This document shows, piece after piece, positions 1 through 5,686 of a stretch of DNA of 8,091 bases. Location: the NCBI GenBank assembly GCA_043766165.1, contig JAYUIJ010000082.1, positions 1 to 8,091 of the forward strand, in the 5' to 3' direction. Origin of the DNA: CAIJZX01 sp043766165. Lineage in GTDB: Bacteria; Patescibacteriota; Patescibacteriia; SBBC01; CAIJZX01. The position numbers and the translations under genes are program-made. Below the pieces are notes generated by a model. It saw nothing but the letters and a program-made list of their open reading frames with translations. It was not told the DNA's origin and ran no database searches. Numbering within the stretch: position 1 is the first letter of the stretch; each line of letters opens with the position of its first letter.

Positions 1-526
1 TACGGCCGTTGCATGTCACGAGCAGTCCGAGTTTTTGTAGCTGTTCAAACAGGTTTTCTACCTTGCGATCCTTGTCGCACAGCTTACGACGCAATCGGAC
101 AGCTCCTTTGCCCCGATCATGTTTTTTTGCGGCACTGAGGACAGCCTGCTGCCGATCATTGATGGTCACTGGTGCAGTGCAGAAAAACGGCGTGGTGGCT
201 GGCTTACCGACGGGCTGGTTATTCCAGGCGGCTGACCAGAGCACGGCTATCTGCTCGCCGAGTTTCTGATGCACGTCGCAAGCTTCGTCATTATCAAGAA
301 CGTCGATAGTGCAGCGGTAGTGCTGCTGCTCAGCCGGGATAATCAACACCAGATGCCGCGGAGAAGAGTTCAGCGGTTTCAGCTGCGGCAGAACGAGTCG
401 CTCCTGATATAACGCCGGTGTCACGCCGACAATATTCAGGGTGACCCGACAATGTGCTTCAACCAAGGACGCAAAACGTGAAACGACGGACGGCGCAGTT
501 TTGATTACAGCTGAGACGCTGGGCAT
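1..526 (-). CDS. Hypothetical protein, partial (3' end beyond left edge)
   Basis: An open frame on the minus strand starts at the ATG complementary to 524-526 and stays open for 175 codons to the left edge, so the C-terminus is missing. The start is well supported: AAGGAG (534-539, minus strand) lies 7 bases upstream, and a good promoter sits further upstream. The visible protein begins MPSVSAVIKTAPSVV. It has a mixed first half with hydrophobic stretches (HLVLIIPAEQ) and a basic, helical region near residues 135-165 (KKHDRGKGAVRLRRK, then KVENLFEQLQKLG). There is no signal peptide, membrane helix or recognised motif. I do not recognise the family. It is divergent from the gene at 719 and base composition is like the chaperone block, so nothing marks it as foreign. 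The frame is certain enough; function is unknown. Confidence 0.75.
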   Translation of the reverse strand, partial: MPSVSAVIKTAPSVVSRFASLVEAHCRVTLNIVGVTPALYQERLVLPQLKPLNSSPRHLVLIIPAEQQHYRCTIDVLDNDEACDVHQKLGEQIAVLWSAAWNNQPVGKPATTPFFCTAPVTINDRQQAVLSAAKKHDRGKGAVRLRRKLCDKDRKVENLFEQLQKLGLLVTCNGR

Positions 527-533
527 GCAACGA

Positions 534-539
534 CTCCTT
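534..539 (-). promoter_or_regulatory. Ribosome binding site of the minus-strand gene
   Basis: AAGGAG on the minus strand, 7 bases before the ATG at 526. It fixes the start of the left-edge gene. It also stands out because most genes in the chaperone block lack any such site. Confidence 0.75.
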
Positions 540-593
540 GTCGTGGGTTGGGGTGGGTTGTAACAGAGCAAAAAGAACAACGAATAGTGGAGC

Positions 594-622
594 AATGTAT
601 CATGGGCATGAGGGCATGTCAA
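594..622 (-). promoter_or_regulatory. Sigma-70-type promoter for the minus-strand gene
   Basis: Read on the minus strand, TTGACA (617-622) is followed by a 17-base spacer and TACATT (594-599). The -35 hexamer is a perfect consensus match and the -10 matches at four of six positions. Transcription would start near 587, giving a leader of about 60 bases before the ATG at 526. The spacer contains two adjacent copies of GGGCATG (604-610 and 612-618, plus strand), which could be an operator. Confidence 0.55.
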
Positions 623-641
623 CGTCAATAGTCCAATCAAC

Positions 642-670
642 TTGACGACTAACGAGCACGAGCGTAGGCT
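642..670 (+). promoter_or_regulatory. Weak candidate promoter for the gene at 719
   Basis: TTGACG (642-647), a 17-base spacer, then TAGGCT (665-670). The -35 is close to consensus and the -10 is poor. It is placed correctly for the gene at 719, which otherwise has no visible promoter. Confidence 0.3.
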
Positions 671-706
671 ACGATTAACGATCGGGTTGTGGTACTCATT
701 CACCAT

Positions 707-712
707 AGGAGG
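707..712 (+). promoter_or_regulatory. Ribosome binding site deciding the start at 719
   Basis: AGGAGG followed by a 6-base gap to ATG 719. This site favours 719 over the in-frame ATG at 689. Confidence 0.8.
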
Positions 713-718
713 GGACGA

Positions 719-1303
719 ATGATTCCAGCCACGATGCTCATTCAACAATTACGTAATCGTGCTCGTCGGACGACGTCAACCTTGTTAAAAGGCGCGTTAT
801 ACCGTCTGGTTAACGACATCAAGCACGCACAGGTGTACGCGCATGGTACTGAAGTGGAATCCATCGCCAGCATACTTGACGATCGGTATCGGGTCTGTGC
901 TTTTTACTCTTGTTTGCGAGAGCAAAAAACGCCACACTCTACGCCAACGGAACTCGGCGTGTACGGAAGTTTTGGTGGCCCGATGAACTGGACTGAGTAC
1001 GCGCTGATGGTGTCGATGATTCAAGAATGTAGTGATGCACAGTACGAGGTTGCACACATCGATCCGGACACCATCGTCATCCCGTTTCCATTGATGGCCA
1101 CGTTACTCGTCTTGACTCAGGCGACCGAACGCGAGGACGAACGTCAACAGCTTGATGGAGTTGATCGTCGGCTCAGTCTAGCGTTTCTCTTTCCGCACAA
1201 TGTTTCGCCGATCCAGGGGCTAACTGCGTTACGCCGTTCCGTCGAAAATGATTGGGGCGATAACGAGCAAGTCTTTCTCCCACGCCAGGAAACAGTCCAA
1301 TAA
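719..1303 (+). CDS. Hypothetical protein, 194 aa
   Basis: The chosen start is ATG 719. AGGAGG (707-712) lies 6 bases upstream and is the best ribosome binding site in the window; an in-frame ATG at 689 has none. The protein starts with a basic helical segment (LRNRARR, residues 11-17). The central part contains YAHGTEVESIASIL (40-53), and a hydrophobic run follows at 118-133 (DTIVIPFPLMATLLVL). The tail is acidic and polar. The HGT followed by a SIL segment faintly recalls the first motif of ADP-ribosyltransferase-fold proteins, but the other conserved positions are not evident, so I assign no function. The gene stands alone: it is divergent from the left-edge gene and closed by a terminator at 1308-1333, so it is transcribed separately from the heat-shock operon. 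Confidence 0.8.
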   Translation: MIPATMLIQQLRNRARRTTSTLLKGALYRLVNDIKHAQVYAHGTEVESIASILDDRYRVCAFYSCLREQKTPHSTPTELGVYGSFGGPMNWTEYALMVSMIQECSDAQYEVAHIDPDTIVIPFPLMATLLVLTQATEREDERQQLDGVDRRLSLAFLFPHNVSPIQGLTALRRSVENDWGDNEQVFLPRQETVQ

Positions 1304-1307
1304 TCTC

Positions 1308-1333
1308 AAAGAATCCTTCTGGGTTCTTTTTTT
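1308..1333 (+). terminator. Intrinsic terminator after the gene at 719
   Basis: AAAGAATCC (1308-1316) pairs with GGGTTCTTT (1321-1329), giving nine pairs including one T-G wobble, around a TTCT loop. The stem runs into an uninterrupted T tract (1327-1333). It begins five bases after the stop codon and separates this gene from the hrcA promoter. Confidence 0.75.
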
Positions 1334-1347
1334 CTTACTACCAAGGC

Positions 1348-1375
1348 TTGACACCCTGTAACAGGGTAGTATACT
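1348..1375 (+). promoter_or_regulatory. Main promoter of the hrcA operon
   Basis: TTGACA (1348-1353, perfect consensus), a 16-base spacer, and TATACT (1370-1375, five of six). The predicted transcription start falls around 1381-1383, at the left edge of the CIRCE operator. This is the strongest promoter in the window and the expected sigma-A promoter for a repressor-controlled heat-shock operon. No alternative heat-shock sigma site is needed. Confidence 0.85.
1353..1367 (+). repeat. 15-base perfect palindrome in the hrcA promoter spacer
   Basis: ACCCTGT (1353-1359) and ACAGGGT (1361-1367) are perfect reverse complements around one central A. The palindrome fills the space between the -35 and -10 hexamers. 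A second, outer pair, TACTACC (1336-1342) and GGTAGTA (1365-1371), surrounds it. As it lies upstream of the transcription start, it would act as DNA, for example as an operator for a dimeric regulator, and not as an RNA hairpin. Confidence 0.65.
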
Positions 1376-1380
1376 TCAAA

Positions 1381-1407
1381 TTAGCACTCTCACTATGAGA
1401 CTGCTAA
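1381..1407 (+). promoter_or_regulatory. CIRCE operator (HrcA binding site)
   Basis: TTAGCACTC (1381-1389), a 9-base spacer, and GACTGCTAA (1399-1407). The CIRCE consensus is TTAGCACTC-N9-GAGTGCTAA, so the left half is perfect and the right half has one mismatch. The position at the predicted transcription start and just upstream of hrcA is the classical arrangement for autoregulation. HrcA bound here would block transcription of hrcA, grpE and hsp20, and heat or a shortage of chaperone would release it. I found no second CIRCE upstream of dnaK. Confidence 0.92.
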
Positions 1408-1415
1408 CTCAAACA

Positions 1416-2126
1416 ATGACCACTATTTCAACTCGCCAGGAAGCGCTCCTGGACACCATCATCAAAGACTACACCTCGACCGCTAAACCAATTAGCAGTG
1501 GACAGATTGTCGGGCAAGCAGGCTTTGATGTTTCGCCGGCCACCGTTCGTAACGACATGGCCGCTCTAGAAGAAGCCGGCTATTTACAACAGCCGCACAC
1601 TTCAGCCGGACGAATTCCAACCGAAGCTGCCTGGCGTTGGTTTGTGAAGCGGGTGATGCCGGAATCCATAGTTAGTAAACAGCAACGTCAACACTTAGAA
1701 TCTGTGACGAAGCAGTCCCATGACTCCGAGCAGGAGATGATGCGGAAACTGGCCAAGGCCTTAGCGGAAATTATTGATGAAGCGGTGATCGTGGCTTTTG
1801 ATAAAACTGATACGTATTACACTGGACTATCCAATTTATTTAACCAGCCAGAATTCGCCGATATTAATGTCCTGCAAAACTTATCGAAAGTTGTCGATCA
1901 TTTAGATGATGTCATGGCCCAAGTGTTTAACCATGTCGGGAATGATGTTCACATCATGGTCGGTAAAGAAAATCCATTTAGCACGTCGTGTGGCACCGTT
2001 ATCGGAAAATACTCCATCGCCCGCAAGGCTAACGGCGTCATCAGTTTCCTCGGACCGCTTCGTCAAGAATACAGCGAGCATATGGCCTTAATGCGATTTA
2101 CTCAATCACTTTTACAGACTGTTTAA
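1416..2126 (+). CDS. hrcA: Heat-inducible transcription repressor HrcA (short form)
   Basis: HrcA is the repressor of class I heat-shock genes and binds CIRCE. Residues 1-75 form the winged-helix DNA-binding domain, with the family signature VRNDMAALEEAGYLQQP followed by HTSAGRIPT (44-69). The GAF-like part contains YTGLSNLFNQPEF (135-147), and a GPLRQEY motif lies near the C-terminus (213-219). I chose ATG 1416 over ATG 1395 because 1395 lies inside the CIRCE spacer and would put the operator within the coding region. No Shine-Dalgarno sequence precedes either. The protein has 236 residues against about 340 for well-known HrcAs, with the missing length in the middle, where the inserted dimerisation domain normally sits. 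The gene leads the operon, with grpE starting 9 bases after its stop. Identity is secure; the exact start is less so. Confidence 0.95.
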   Translation: MTTISTRQEALLDTIIKDYTSTAKPISSGQIVGQAGFDVSPATVRNDMAALEEAGYLQQPHTSAGRIPTEAAWRWFVKRVMPESIVSKQQRQHLESVTKQSHDSEQEMMRKLAKALAEIIDEAVIVAFDKTDTYYTGLSNLFNQPEFADINVLQNLSKVVDHLDDVMAQVFNHVGNDVHIMVGKENPFSTSCGTVIGKYSIARKANGVISFLGPLRQEYSEHMALMRFTQSLLQTV

Positions 2127-2135
2127 CGCAACTCC

Positions 2136-2633
2136 ATGGATGATTCACAAATACAGCAAACGGAAGTCACGCACCCAGAGCTAGACCAAAAAGTTGCAGT
2201 GCTGGAAAAACAGCTTCAAGAACACATTGATGGCTGGAAACGCGCCAAAGCAGATTATCTGAACTTGAAAAAGCAGAGCGAAAAGGAAAAGACGGATATT
2301 ATGCAGTACGCGCAAGGGGCTGTGGTACTAGAATTTCTCCCGATCTACGATAACTTGAAGCGCGCAGTCAAACATATTCCCGTTGAACAGCAATCCCAAG
2401 AATGGTTTAAGGGTCTCGCCCACATTCAGCGCCAATTTGAAGAAGCCCTGAAATCGATGAACATCACGCCGATCGCAACCGAAGGCCAACCGTTCGATCA
2501 CGCCAAACATCACGCCGTTTCCAAAGTAAAAAAAGAGGGGGTGAAATCCGATACGATTGTCGAAGAAGTAAAATCTGGTTTCATGGCCGGCGATAAGGTG
2601 CTTGAACCAGCGCAGGTCGTGGTCGCAGAATAA
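2136..2633 (+). CDS. grpE: Nucleotide exchange factor GrpE
   Basis: GrpE is the cytoplasmic dimeric factor that makes DnaK release ADP, which resets the Hsp70 cycle. At 165 residues it is a usual size. The N-terminal half is a long charged helix (about residues 14-60: ELDQKVAVLEKQLQEH, then KADYLNLKK). EFLPIYDNLKRA (66-77) is a conserved family segment. The C-terminal beta domain that contacts DnaK carries GQPFDHAKHHAVS (117-129) and ends in SGFMAGDKVLEPAQVVVA (147-164). The start lies 9 bases after the hrcA stop and lacks a Shine-Dalgarno sequence, so translational coupling to hrcA is likely. It is followed by a hairpin at 2650-2666, then hsp20. Confidence 0.96.
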   Translation: MDDSQIQQTEVTHPELDQKVAVLEKQLQEHIDGWKRAKADYLNLKKQSEKEKTDIMQYAQGAVVLEFLPIYDNLKRAVKHIPVEQQSQEWFKGLAHIQRQFEEALKSMNITPIATEGQPFDHAKHHAVSKVKKEGVKSDTIVEEVKSGFMAGDKVLEPAQVVVAE

Positions 2634-2649
2634 CTAACGTTTATACAAT

Positions 2650-2666
2650 GCGGCATTCAATGCCGC
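2650..2666 (+). repeat. Hairpin between grpE and hsp20
   Basis: GCGGCAT (2650-2656) and ATGCCGC (2660-2666) form a perfect seven-base stem with a TCA loop. No T tract follows, so it is not a normal terminator. It could be a site of RNA processing or stability control within the operon, or attenuate read-through into hsp20. Just upstream is TATACA (2642-2647), which resembles a -10 element, but no -35 is at the right distance. Confidence 0.6.
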
Positions 2667-2688
2667 GCTCACAAACTTAACTACTCAT

Positions 2689-3108
2689 ATGGCAATCGTC
2701 AAATGGTCCCCAATGAACATGATGGACGACATGGACCGATTCCTGGACGCTAGTTGGATGCCGATGGTCCCGCAGCGGATCATGAATCCAGCCATGGACG
2801 TCTACGAGGATAAGGACAACGTCATCGTCGAAACGCCGCTGGTCGGGATTGATCCAACGAAGGTCAATATCGAAATCGAAGACAATATCTTGAAAATTTC
2901 CGGCCAGTCATCACACAAGTCGGAAGTCGACGACAAAAACTACTACCGCAAAGAAGTCCGCTACGGATCCTTCTACCGCGCTATCTCACTTCCGAAGTCA
3001 GTCATGGGGGATAAAGCGAATGCAACGTACAAAGATGGTGTGTTGAGGATCACCGTTCCGAAAGCCGAAGAGACGAAGCCTAAAAAAATAACCGTTAAGG
3101 CTGAATAA
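2689..3108 (+). CDS. Small heat-shock protein, Hsp20/alpha-crystallin family
   Basis: Small heat-shock proteins are ATP-independent holdases that bind unfolding proteins and pass them to the DnaK system. This one has 139 residues, normal for bacteria. The short N-terminal arm is rich in methionine (NMMDDMDRFLDASWMPM, 10-26). The alpha-crystallin domain covers about residues 34-125 and ends with the family hallmark ATYKDGVLRITVPK (112-125). The C-terminal extension has an I-x-V motif (I134, V136), used in oligomer assembly. It starts 55 bases after grpE with a hairpin in between and no visible Shine-Dalgarno sequence. It probably belongs to the CIRCE-controlled transcript, as I see no complete promoter of its own. 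The family is certain; the specific paralog name is not. Confidence 0.95.
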   Translation: MAIVKWSPMNMMDDMDRFLDASWMPMVPQRIMNPAMDVYEDKDNVIVETPLVGIDPTKVNIEIEDNILKISGQSSHKSEVDDKNYYRKEVRYGSFYRAISLPKSVMGDKANATYKDGVLRITVPKAEETKPKKITVKAE

Positions 3109-3120
3109 CCTGCGCCTACC

Positions 3121-3231
3121 CAACCGCCGTCATCCTGAGGCTCGCAGCATAGTGGTTAGGAGATCCTTCGACCACTGCGGTGGTCTCAGGATGACGGGTT
3201 GAGGAAGAGAAGGCGAGCCGAAGGATCTCCT
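3121..3231. repeat. Nested inverted-repeat element between hsp20 and the CxxC gene
   Basis: Three inverted-repeat pairs are interleaved. A: CCGTCATCCTGAG (3127-3139) with CTCAGGATGACGG (3185-3197). B: GGCTCGC (3139-3145) with GCGAGCC (3213-3219). C: AGGAGATCCTTCG (3158-3170) with CGAAGGATCTCCT (3219-3231). A small hairpin, GACCAC-TGCG-GTGGTC (3170-3185), lies in the middle. The order A-B-C-A'-B'-C' is not a simple hairpin. It fits one palindromic repeat unit (A...C') with a second unit in opposite orientation (C...A') inside its loop. From memory, GTCATCCTGAG with GAAGGATCT resembles dispersed intergenic repeats seen in many bacterial genomes. A mobile repeat is therefore likely. Confidence 0.8.
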
Positions 3232-3293
3232 TAGAAAAAACGTCCTATTCATTACAAGCGTTACTCACAGCAACCTCGGCGGTCCTCAAGTGC

Positions 3294-3354
3294 CGAGCCC
3301 CACTCACAATAATCTTTCGTAGATTACCCCCTAAGCACGGGTGAGTGGAGCTCG
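3294..3354 (+). repeat. Long stem-loop upstream of the CxxC gene
   Basis: CGAGC (3294-3298) and CCACTCAC (3300-3307) pair with GTGAGTGG (3341-3348) and GCTCG (3350-3354). That is thirteen pairs with one C-A mismatch. The loop contains its own stem, TAATCT (3310-3315) with AGATTA (3321-3326). A competing stem, CTCGGC (3275-3280) with GCCGAG (3292-3297), overlaps the left arm, so two folds exclude each other. No T tract follows. It may be a structured leader RNA or a DNA operator region; the sequence does not decide. Confidence 0.6.
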
Positions 3355-3374
3355 ATACTCGAATACTATATACA

Positions 3375-3722
3375 ATGCCAACTCCATCACAACCATCACA
3401 ATTTAATCCCAATCAGCTGCTGCGCCTCAACGCGCGCTGTCCGGTCTGTAACACCGTGTATGATTTACAGAAGCTCCGTATTCTTGGCGAACGCGAACAG
3501 CAAGTCCTAGCCTACATCGATTGCGGCACGTGCAGCACAGCGCTTCTGTCTATTCTGAGCATGAATCCCAATGGCATGACCGCCCGCGGCTTAGTTACAG
3601 ATCTAACCGTTGAAGAAGTCGTTGAATCAGAAGCCTGGCGGATGGTGGGATCGGATGATGTCTTGGATCTTCATGAAGTTCTCGAAAATGATAGATCCGT
3701 TTTAACTAATCTACGATCTTAA
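3375..3722 (+). CDS. Conserved-looking small CxxC (zinc-ribbon-like) protein
   Basis: The preferred start is ATG 3375, giving 115 residues; a GTG at 3345 is in frame but lies inside a stem-loop arm. Two CxxC pairs, C22-P-V-C25 and C50-G-T-C53, are placed as in a zinc ribbon, with a beta-rich segment between them (LQKLRILGEREQQVLAYID). The C-terminal half is acidic (LTVEEVVESEAW) and probably helical. I do not know its function. Its position between hsp20 and dnaK, in the same direction and 33 bases before dnaK, suggests a link to protein folding or stress, by context only. TACTAT (3364-3369) lies 5 bases before the ATG; if it is a -10 element, the message could be nearly leaderless. Confidence 0.85.
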   Translation: MPTPSQPSQFNPNQLLRLNARCPVCNTVYDLQKLRILGEREQQVLAYIDCGTCSTALLSILSMNPNGMTARGLVTDLTVEEVVESEAWRMVGSDDVLDLHEVLENDRSVLTNLRS

Positions 3723-3755
3723 TTTCATTTATTTTCTCTACTCAAGAATAACCAT

Positions 3756-5645
3756 ATGGCAAAAATTCTCGGCATTGACCTCGGTACCACCAACTCAGCG
3801 ATGGCTGTCATCGAAGGTGGCGAACCAAAAATCTTAGAAAACGCAGAAGGCGCGCGTACTACGCCGTCGATTGTGGCGATCTCAAAAACCGGAGAACGTC
3901 TCGTCGGACAAGTCGCAAAACGACAAGCCGTGGTGAACCCCACGAATACCTTGTATTCCATCAAGCGTCTGATCGGCCGCCGCTGGGATGACGCGGAAGT
4001 ACAACGCGACGTCAAAGTATTTCCGTTCCAAGTAAAGCACGCGGGTGAAGGCGTGAAAGTTGAGATGAGCGGCAAAGATTACACGCCGCAGGAAATCTCG
4101 GCTATGATCTTACAGAAACTCAAAGCTGATGCCGAAGCGAAACTTGGTGAAACGATTACCGAAGCGGTGATTACTGTCCCGGCCTACTTCGACGATGCCC
4201 AGCGCCAAGCGACAAAAGATGCCGGTCGCATTGCCGGTTTCGATGTGAAGCGCATTATCAATGAACCAACCGCCGCGGCATTGGCCTACGGATTCAACAA
4301 GAAGAAAGATGAAAAGATCGCGGTTTATGATCTTGGCGGCGGGACATTCGATGTTTCCATTCTTGAAGTTTCAGCAGACACGGTTGAAGTAAAATCCACC
4401 AACGGTGATACCCACCTCGGCGGCGATGATTTTGACCAGAAAATCATTCACTGGATGTTCGACGAGTTCCGCAAAGAACAGGGTGTTGATTTGAGCAAAG
4501 ATCAAATGGCCTTACAGCGCTTGAAAGAAGCGGCCGAAAAAGCTAAGCACGAACTGTCGACCGCAATGGAAACGGAAATCAATTTACCGTTTATCACCCA
4601 AGGTCCATCCGGTCCGCTGCACATGGTCATGAAGTTCACTCGCGCGCAGTTAGAAAACTTGGTGAAGGACTTAGTTGAACAAACCCTCGAACCAACCAAG
4701 AAAGCGCTGAGTGATGCTGGACTTTCAACCTCACAAATTAACGAAGTTATTCTCGTCGGTGGTATGACTCGTATGCCGCTGGTGCAGCAAACTGTCGAAA
4801 AGTTCTTCGGTAAGAAACCGAATGTCAGCGTCAACCCGGATGAAGTTGTGGCCATCGGTGCCGCCGTTCAAGCCGGTGTGCTTCAAGGCGAAGTCAAAGA
4901 TGTCTTGTTGCTCGACGTGACGCCGCTGAGCATGGGCTTAGAAACCATGGGCGCAGTCATGACGCCGTTGATTGATCGCAATACAACAATTCCTACGTCG
5001 AAGTCTCAGGTCTTCAGCACCGCCAGCGACAATCAAATCTCGGTGGAAATCCATGTCCTCCAAGGTGAACGACCGATGGCGACGGACAACAAAACCCTCG
5101 GCAAGTTTATCCTCGGCGGTATTCCGCCATCTCCGCGCGGCCTGCCGCAAGTTGAAGTCACTTTCGACATTGACGCCAACGGTATCTTGAAAGTCAGCGC
5201 CAAGGAGAAGACGACCAATAAGGAAGCCAACATCACGATTCAAGGTTCAACCGGCTTGTCGAAGGACGAAGTTGAGAAACTCCGCAAAGACGCCGAGATG
5301 CACGCGGCTGACGATAAAGAGAAGAAGGAATTGATCGAAGCGAAGAACCTCGCCGAGACGATGTCCTACACTGCCGAGAAAGCGCTCCGTGAAGCCGGCG
5401 ATAAAGTTCCGGCCGATGTTCGCGGGGAAGTTGAAGCGAAGGTGAATGACGTTAAAGCGTTGAAGGACTCGACCGATAAGACGGCCATCGAGAACGCGAC
5501 GAAAGCGTTGTCGGAGACGATGCAGAAAATCGGGACGGCGATGAATGAGGCGCAAAAGGCGCAGGGTGCGCCGGCTGGGGATGCTCCAGCCGCTGGAGCC
5601 GACAAAGGCCCAGTCGAAGGCGAAGTCGTCGATGATAAGAAGTAA
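3756..5645 (+). CDS. dnaK: Molecular chaperone DnaK (Hsp70)
   Basis: DnaK is the cytoplasmic ATP-driven chaperone that binds and releases exposed hydrophobic peptides, with GrpE as exchange factor and DnaJ as co-chaperone. All landmarks are present: GIDLGTTNS (6-14), VITVPAYFDDAQRQATKDAG (138-157), YDLGGGTFDVSIL (191-203) with the autophosphorylation threonine at 197, HLGGDDFD (220-227), the linker DVLLLDVTPLS (382-392), and a complete beta and helical substrate-binding region (393 to about 600). The tail is Ala/Gly-rich and ends in EGEVVDDKK. Length is normal at 629 residues. The nucleotide-binding domain keeps the longer loop typical of E. coli-type DnaK. No Shine-Dalgarno sequence and no CIRCE lie just upstream. 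No dnaJ follows in this window; an AT-rich segment does. Its final 30 bases recur at 7692-7721. Confidence 0.98.
   Translation: MAKILGIDLGTTNSAMAVIEGGEPKILENAEGARTTPSIVAISKTGERLVGQVAKRQAVVNPTNTLYSIKRLIGRRWDDAEVQRDVKVFPFQVKHAGEGVKVEMSGKDYTPQEISAMILQKLKADAEAKLGETITEAVITVPAYFDDAQRQATKDAGRIAGFDVKRIINEPTAAALAYGFNKKKDEKIAVYDLGGGTFDVSILEVSADTVEVKSTNGDTHLGGDDFDQKIIHWMFDEFRKEQGVDLSKDQMALQRLKEAAEKAKHELSTAMETEINLPFITQGPSGPLHMVMKFTRAQLENLVKDLVEQTLEPTKKALSDAGLSTSQINEVILVGGMTRMPLVQQTVEKFFGKKPNVSVNPDEVVAIGAAVQAGVLQGEVKDVLLLDVTPLSMGLETMGAVMTPLIDRNTTIPTSKSQVFSTASDNQISVEIHVLQGERPMATDNKTLGKFILGGIPPSPRGLPQVEVTFDIDANGILKVSAKEKTTNKEANITIQGSTGLSKDEVEKLRKDAEMHAADDKEKKELIEAKNLAETMSYTAEKALREAGDKVPADVRGEVEAKVNDVKALKDSTDKTAIENATKALSETMQKIGTAMNEAQKAQGAPAGDAPAAGADKGPVEGEVVDDKK
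5616..5645 (+). repeat. Direct repeat copy 1: 3' end of dnaK
   Basis: The last ten codons of dnaK, including the stop, match the last ten codons of the membrane protein gene (7692-7721) at 26 of 30 bases. Three of the four differences are silent and the fourth is Asp to Glu. The copy marks the left border of the AT-richer segment. Confidence 0.85.
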
Positions 5646-5653
5646 TTAACTAA

Positions 5654-5677
5654 AGCCCCGCCAGAAATGACGGGGCT
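5654..5677 (+). terminator. Possible dnaK terminator lacking a T tract
   Basis: AGCCCCG (5654-5660) and CGGGGCT (5671-5677) form a perfect seven-base stem eight bases after the dnaK stop. The position and GC-rich stem suit an intrinsic terminator. However, GTGAAC follows directly where a T run is expected, so termination would be weak. The T tract may have been lost when the adjacent AT-rich segment arrived, but that is inference. Confidence 0.5.
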
Positions 5678-5686
5678 GTGAACTAC

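Noticed and set aside
9..269. Plus-strand open frame of 86 codons at the left edge
   Set aside because: It is antisense to the better-supported minus-strand gene, which has a promoter and ribosome binding site; its serine- and arginine-rich sequence looks like a shadow frame.
541..560. G-rich run that might form a G-quadruplex
   Set aside because: Only three runs of three or more G are present; four are needed.
2650..2666. Hairpin after grpE as a terminator
   Set aside because: No T tract follows, and hsp20 lacks a complete promoter of its own, so full termination here is unlikely.
3244..3375. A CIRCE element upstream of dnaK or the CxxC gene
   Set aside because: No TTAGCACTC or GAGTGCTAA half-site is present; the CCACTCAC/GTGAGTGG pair has a different sequence and spacing.
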